NCBI GenBank assembly: GCA_016281115.1
Contig: JAEEHZ010000079.1
Location: forward strand, 1-26,888
From: Clostridiaceae bacterium
Lineage (GTDB): Bacteria; Bacillota; Clostridia; Oscillospirales; Acutalibacteraceae
DNA: 26,888 bases
Direction: 5' to 3'
Position 1 is the stretch's first letter, and each line of letters starts with the position of its first letter. Below the pieces are notes generated by a model. The model was not told the origin of the DNA and did not search any database. It was given only the letters and a program-made list of their open reading frames with translations. Made by a program: the position numbers and the translations under genes. Shown here piece after piece: positions 23,650 through 26,888 of the stretch.

Positions 23650-24330
23650 GTGTTTTTGCAAAAGTGGGAGCTGTTGCCCGATGAATTTCATAATGACGAA
23701 GTAAAGAAATATTATGATATACTAAAAACAAAAAAAACTCAGCTCTTTTTTAAACGTGTGCTGGACATTGTTTTTTCCCTGATATTGATTGTTCTTTGCC
23801 TGCTGCCGATGCTTGTCATTTCAATTATGATAAAAGCCACCTCTAAAGGCGCCGTAATATTCAAGCAAAAGCGTGTAACTGTAAACGGCAGGGTTTTTAG
23901 CATTTATAAATTCAGAACAATGTATGTCTCTCAGGAGACATATCAAATAACCGTAAAAAACGATCCTCGAATTACAAAAGTAGGCGTAAAGCTGAGAAAA
24001 TACCGTCTTGACGAGCTTCCGCAGCTGTTCAATGTTCTTAAAGGCGATATGTCTTTTGTAGGCACCAGACCCGAGGTAATGAAATATGTAAACAAATATA
24101 CTCCCGCTATGTACGCTACCCTTTTGATGCCGGCGGGAGTAACGTCATATACCTGCGTATTATACAAAGACGAAGAAGAACTCTTTGATAACGTAGAGCA
24201 GATAGAATACGATTATCTGCACGGCGTACTTGAAAAGAAAATGGAAACTAATCTAGAATATATAGAAAAATTCAATATAGGTCATGATTTCTATATTGTT
24301 TTTCTAACAATCAAAGAGATTTTTTTCTGA
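23650..24330 (+). CDS. Bacterial sugar-phosphate transferase (undecaprenyl-phosphate type)
   Basis: These enzymes move a sugar phosphate from a nucleotide sugar to undecaprenyl phosphate, the first step in making a surface polysaccharide. Seen: an N-terminal amphipathic stretch, KRVLDIVFSLILIVLCLLPMLVI (single membrane helix, about 34-58), ATSKGAVIFKQKRVTVNGRVFSIYKFRTM, the family signature, then RKYRLDELPQLFNVLKGDMSFVGTRPE, the diagnostic catalytic-region motif. The C-terminal part is longer than in the smallest members; total 226 residues. The start is GTG 23650 behind AAAGGAGG (23636-23643). It pairs with the following polymerase-type gene, 41 bases away in each direction. Confidence 0.94.
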   Translation: MFLQKWELLPDEFHNDEVKKYYDILKTKKTQLFFKRVLDIVFSLILIVLCLLPMLVISIMIKATSKGAVIFKQKRVTVNGRVFSIYKFRTMYVSQETYQITVKNDPRITKVGVKLRKYRLDELPQLFNVLKGDMSFVGTRPEVMKYVNKYTPAMYATLLMPAGVTSYTCVLYKDEEELFDNVEQIEYDYLHGVLEKKMETNLEYIEKFNIGHDFYIVFLTIKEIFF

Positions 24331-24371
24331 GCATTTGTTGATACAAGGTGAAAGGAGGTGCCGTTATTGCT

Positions 24372-25802
24372 TTGAGTACCACCGAAACATACAATTTAAA
24401 ATATATGTTAAACAGCAAATCGGCGTTCAGAATTTGCTGTTTGTTTTCGGCTTTTTTTCAGCTTATTACGTACTTGGATTATGTATTTTACGCTGTGACA
24501 TTTGTTGTATTCATATGGGGAATATATTTAACTGCAAAAAGCATTTTTATAAACGGCGCCTTCAAGAAGACAGAATATTCTTCTCTTATACTCGCAATGA
24601 TAGTGTTATCGGGCGCAACAGTGATTGCAAATATCACCTCTCCCCCTTTGTCTACACTTATCACCGTATCAACGGCGATAATAAATATAGTTTATCTGTT
24701 TCTCTTTTTTTGTGATATTAAGACGGATGTAAACATTATCCGCAAAGAAATATACATAATATCAATAGGGCTTGTGTATATAACATCGGCTTGCGCTGTT
24801 ATCGGTCTCATACTGCTTATTATTTTTCACAGAGCAATTTGGATAGGCGACCGGAGCTTTATAATTTACGAAAACCGTTTTAAAGGCTTATATATTAACC
24901 CTAACCCAATGGCTTTTGCATCTGTGACGGGTATACTTTCGTGTCTTATTCTGCGATGCAAAGGTTTTCTGCTTAAAACAGGTAAAAAGCCTATACGCAT
25001 AAGATGGTTTTTGTTTGCCTTTGGGCTTAACGGTTTGGCTCTTATGCTCAGTGTTTCCAATTCGGGCATTTTGCTTTTAAGCTGTTTTGTTTTCGGAATA
25101 CTGTGCTATATTTTGTTTGCAGGCAACAGCTTTAAGTCGTTTTTCACCATAGTTAAAAAGACGCTTTTGTTTTTGATCTGCTGCGCTGTTGCGTTATTCA
25201 GCCTTTTGACCATACGCGCCGGGGTAAACTTTTCTTCGGGCGTGCTTTTATCGGGTGAGCCTATGATAAGCAGAGAACTGTTAGCACCCACCACGGAACA
25301 ATATAACTCAGAGCTTCAAACAGACGACGGGCTTATAACCTTTGAGCATATCAACACAACCTTTGACAGCGGCAGACTAAAACTGTATTCAAAAGCCCTT
25401 ACAAGCATATCTCAAACACCTGTTTTCGGTGTGGGATACGGAAATATATTATACAACGGTTGGCTAAAAACGGGAAAACTATTCGATTACCACAACGGAT
25501 ATCTGACTCTTGCGGCGTCTAACGGAATCGTATTTTTTGTTGTATTTGTAATATTCGGCTTGCTGCTTGCAAAAAGAATGACAACAGTTGTCTTTAAGCT
25601 AAAGCTGCAAAGCTCAAAAAGCGTTTTGCCGTTTCTTATGTGCTTTATTTACGGATATTGTGTTTATGCCTGTGTAGAGCCTACAATGCTGTTTTATCCA
25701 TCTTATCAGGTTATGTTCTTTTGGTGGATATTAGGCTGTGCTTTTGCTTTGGTCAGAAATTATGAAAAAGATTTTAATAATCAACCGAGCCTTAAAGAAT
25801 AA
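24372..25802 (+). CDS. O-antigen ligase/polymerase-type multispanning membrane protein
   Basis: A membrane protein of the O-antigen ligase/Wzy-like superfamily, which joins lipid-linked sugar units outside the membrane. About ten or more hydrophobic segments are seen across the protein; the middle carries RFKGLYINPNPMAFASVTGILSCL, and near the end is a large extracellular loop (about 300-370) with GVGYGNILYNGWLKTGKLFDYHNGYLTLAASNGI, the typical H-N-x-Y/L-motif of this family. The start is uncertain: AAAGGAGG at 24351-24358 points to TTG 24372, a 13-base spacing; a GTG at 24348 lies before that site and has none of its own. With the TTG the protein has 476 residues. It follows a sugar transferase; together they suggest a surface glycan route. 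Confidence 0.82.
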   Translation: MSTTETYNLKYMLNSKSAFRICCLFSAFFQLITYLDYVFYAVTFVVFIWGIYLTAKSIFINGAFKKTEYSSLILAMIVLSGATVIANITSPPLSTLITVSTAIINIVYLFLFFCDIKTDVNIIRKEIYIISIGLVYITSACAVIGLILLIIFHRAIWIGDRSFIIYENRFKGLYINPNPMAFASVTGILSCLILRCKGFLLKTGKKPIRIRWFLFAFGLNGLALMLSVSNSGILLLSCFVFGILCYILFAGNSFKSFFTIVKKTLLFLICCAVALFSLLTIRAGVNFSSGVLLSGEPMISRELLAPTTEQYNSELQTDDGLITFEHINTTFDSGRLKLYSKALTSISQTPVFGVGYGNILYNGWLKTGKLFDYHNGYLTLAASNGIVFFVVFVIFGLLLAKRMTTVVFKLKLQSSKSVLPFLMCFIYGYCVYACVEPTMLFYPSYQVMFFWWILGCAFALVRNYEKDFNNQPSLKE

Positions 25803-25858
25803 AAAGAATATTTTTCCTGAGGAAAACACGTAAAACAGGTAAAAATATTGTAAAAGTG

Positions 25859-25887
25859 TTTACTTTTTGATTTTGTTGTGATATAAT
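25859..25887 (+). promoter_or_regulatory. Promoter of rpsO
   Basis: TTTACT at 25859-25864, 17-base spacer, TATAAT at 25882-25887 with extended TG at 25879-25880. Transcription would start near 25894, about 97 bases before the rpsO start codon. The 25803-25858 stretch has a small hairpin (25812-25817 with 25821-25826) without a T run, so it is not a clear terminator. Confidence 0.85.
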
Positions 25888-25893
25888 GCTCAT

Positions 25894-25963
25894 GTTGCCG
25901 ATTCACGGTTTGGGGCTCAAGCCGCTGTGCGGAGGTTCCACTCCCTTTACTGTGATTTGGGCG
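25894..25963 (+). ncRNA. Structured 5' leader RNA of rpsO, probably an S15 autoregulatory element
   Basis: The leader can form a 7-bp stem (25903-25909 with 25949-25955, one G-U), flanked by a possible GCC/GGC extension (25897-25899 with 25960-25962). Inside are small hairpins: TTG/CAA (25910-25912 with 25918-25920), CCGC/GCGG (25922-25925 with 25929-25932) and, exclusive of the latter, GGAG/CTCC (25931-25934 with 25941-25944). The overall form is a three-way junction. Ribosomal protein S15 is known to bind such junctions in rRNA and in its own mRNA leaders; the identity here is inferred from position and shape. Confidence 0.65.
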
Positions 25964-25990
25964 AAAATATAATAAAGGTGGTAAAACAAA

Positions 25991-26254
25991 ATGTTAAAAG
26001 AAAGAAAAAACGAATTAATGGCGGAGTATGCTACTCACGAGGGTGACACAGGTTCTCCCGAGGTTCAAATTGCTCTTTTATCTGAGAGAATCAAGGACCT
26101 TACCGAGCACTTAAAGACTCATAAAAAGGACCATCACTCCCGCAGAGGCTTACTTAAAATGGTAGGTCACAGAAGAAGTCTTCTTAACTATCTCAAAAAG
26201 GTAGATATCGAGAGATATCGTTCCATAGTTAGCAGACTCGGTCTCCGTAAATAA
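25991..26254 (+). CDS. rpsO: 30S ribosomal protein S15
   Basis: S15 binds the central domain of 16S rRNA early in small-subunit assembly. The protein starts MLKERKNELMAEYATHEGDTGSPEVQIALLSERI, has the conserved HKKDHHSRRGLLKMVGHRRSLLNYLKK core and ends RYRSIVSRLGLRK, the family's near-invariant C terminus. Its 87 residues match the usual 88-89. The ribosome binding site is AAAGGTGG (25975-25982). It precedes pnp, an order conserved widely in bacteria. Confidence 0.98.
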   Translation: MLKERKNELMAEYATHEGDTGSPEVQIALLSERIKDLTEHLKTHKKDHHSRRGLLKMVGHRRSLLNYLKKVDIERYRSIVSRLGLRK

Positions 26255-26268
26255 TTACGTTAAAAATT

Positions 26269-26302
26269 GGGGCAGGCAGCAGACTATTGTTTCCTGCCCC
26301 TT
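26269..26302 (+). terminator. Terminator or processing hairpin after rpsO
   Basis: A perfect 8-bp G/C-rich stem (26269-26276 with 26293-26300), 16-base loop, then TTAAATT. The T run is poor, so partial read-through into pnp is possible. Confidence 0.7.
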
Positions 26303-26440
26303 AAATTAGTCAAATCAGTTAATTTCGCGGCGCGGTGAGTTAGCAGTTAAACGACTGCTTATTAAATATAAACAGTGGTTTTATTGCTAAGCACAGCCTG
26401 CGATAAAATATAATAAAATATCTGAAAGGTGTAAAAAATT
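26303..26440 (+). promoter_or_regulatory. pnp leader with alternative hairpins and a possible promoter
   Basis: AGCAGT/ACTGCT (26342-26347 with 26354-26359, perfect, 6-base loop) competes with TTAGCA/TGCTAA (26340-26345 with 26385-26390). Downstream, TATAAT at 26409-26414 could be a -10 for pnp, with only a poor -35 (TTGCTA, 19-base spacer). In several bacteria pnp mRNA leaders form hairpins that RNases cut for autoregulation; whether that holds here is inference. Confidence 0.45.
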
Positions 26441-26888
26441 ATGAATTCAAAAATGGAATTTAAAAATTTCAGAACTTTTGAAACAGAGTTCGCAGGCAGA
26501 CCGCTTGTTATAGAAACAGGCAAAATTGCTCAGCTTGCAAACGGCAGCTGTTTGGTAAGATACGGCGATACAGTTGTAAACGTTGCCGTAACGGCTTCCC
26601 CGAAGCCGAGAGAGGGCGTTGACTTCTTCCCTCTTTCCGTTGACTATGAAGAAAAGATGTACGCTATCGGCAAGATTCCCGGCGCGTACCTTAAAAGAGA
26701 AGGCAGACCTTCCGAAAAAGCAATTCTCGTATCCCGTGTTATAGACAGACCAATCCGTCCTCTGTTCCCCAAGGATATGCGCAACGATGTTTCTGTTGTT
26801 GCAACGGTTATGTGTGTAGACCTTGACTGCTCACCCGAAATTGCAGCTATGGTAGGCACATCTATCGCAATCAGCATATCGGATATCC
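26441..26888 (+). CDS. pnp: Polyribonucleotide nucleotidyltransferase (PNPase), N-terminal part, cut by window end
   Basis: PNPase degrades RNA 3' to 5' by phosphorolysis. The frame is open from ATG 26441 to the last base, about 149 codons. It starts MNSKMEFKNFRTFETEFAG and shows the first RNase PH core: RPLVIETGKIAQLANGSCLVRYGDTVVNVAVTAS, then GVDFFPLSVDYEEKMYAIGKIPG, then REGRPSEKAILVSRVIDRPIRPLFPK, which is diagnostic. The start has GAAAGGTG (26424-26431) before it. The rpsO-pnp order is classical. The second core and the KH and S1 domains lie outside the window. Confidence 0.97.
   Translation, partial: MNSKMEFKNFRTFETEFAGRPLVIETGKIAQLANGSCLVRYGDTVVNVAVTASPKPREGVDFFPLSVDYEEKMYAIGKIPGAYLKREGRPSEKAILVSRVIDRPIRPLFPKDMRNDVSVVATVMCVDLDCSPEIAAMVGTSIAISISDI

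Noticed and set aside
24335..24715. 126-codon frame overlapping the O-antigen-polymerase-type gene
   Set aside because: It lies in a different frame within a clear membrane-protein gene, is rich in Cys, Tyr and His as shadow frames often are, and matches no family.
25812..25826. Small hairpin after the polymerase-type gene
   Set aside because: Stem of 6 bp with a 3-base loop and no T run, so it is not a convincing terminator.

Overview
The window looks like a chromosomal segment of a gut Firmicute of the Ruminococcaceae, closest in character to Ruminococcus bromii or a near relative. The reasons are a V-type ATP synthase, clostridial-type housekeeping genes (RNase M5, Rex, YqhQ, SpoVT/AbrB-type regulator), and two very large secreted proteins that carry type I dockerins. 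One of these is a starch-debranching pullulanase with starch-binding modules, as expected of an amylosome (a cellulosome-like starch-degrading complex). Species assignment is inference. No mobile element, CRISPR array, tRNA or rRNA was seen.

Layout. 1-1825: end of a V-ATPase operon (subunit B, cut by the window edge; subunit D, whose ATG appears to be ACG; then a small membrane/acetyltransferase-like protein), closed by a hairpin terminator. 1914-6088: a promoter-led operon of HIT protein, phosphoribosyltransferase, a ComEC-type membrane protein, DNA polymerase III delta and RNase M5. 6191-16112: an extended -10 promoter followed by tightly packed genes: trmB, a lipoprotein with calcium-loop-like repeats, an OmpR-type response regulator with its histidine kinase, yqhQ, prmC and the 1249-residue dockerin pullulanase. 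16199-17101: a membrane protein with a Gly/Tyr-rich segment, a Tim44-like region and a zinc ribbon. 17165-17475: the only minus-strand gene, an AbrB-type regulator with a cysteine pair module, facing the previous gene across back-to-back terminators.

17492-17867 is a regulatory intergenic region with divergent promoters and a 21-bp palindrome ahead of rex. Rex (17868-18521) is followed after 28 bases by a 1361-residue secreted papain-type cysteine peptidase with two FN3-like domains, three tandem copies of a domain I do not recognise, and a C-terminal dockerin. 22700-25802: YitT-family membrane protein, a sugar-phosphate transferase and an O-antigen-ligase/polymerase-type membrane protein (surface glycan pair). 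25859-26888: promoter, structured leader RNA, rpsO, terminator, a hairpin-bearing leader, and the start of pnp, which runs off the window.

Functionally, most of the window is housekeeping. The accessory interest lies in the two dockerin proteins, each placed directly behind an unrelated regulatory or housekeeping gene rather than in a dedicated cluster. The best candidate for something undescribed is the three-copy repeat domain in the dockerin peptidase.
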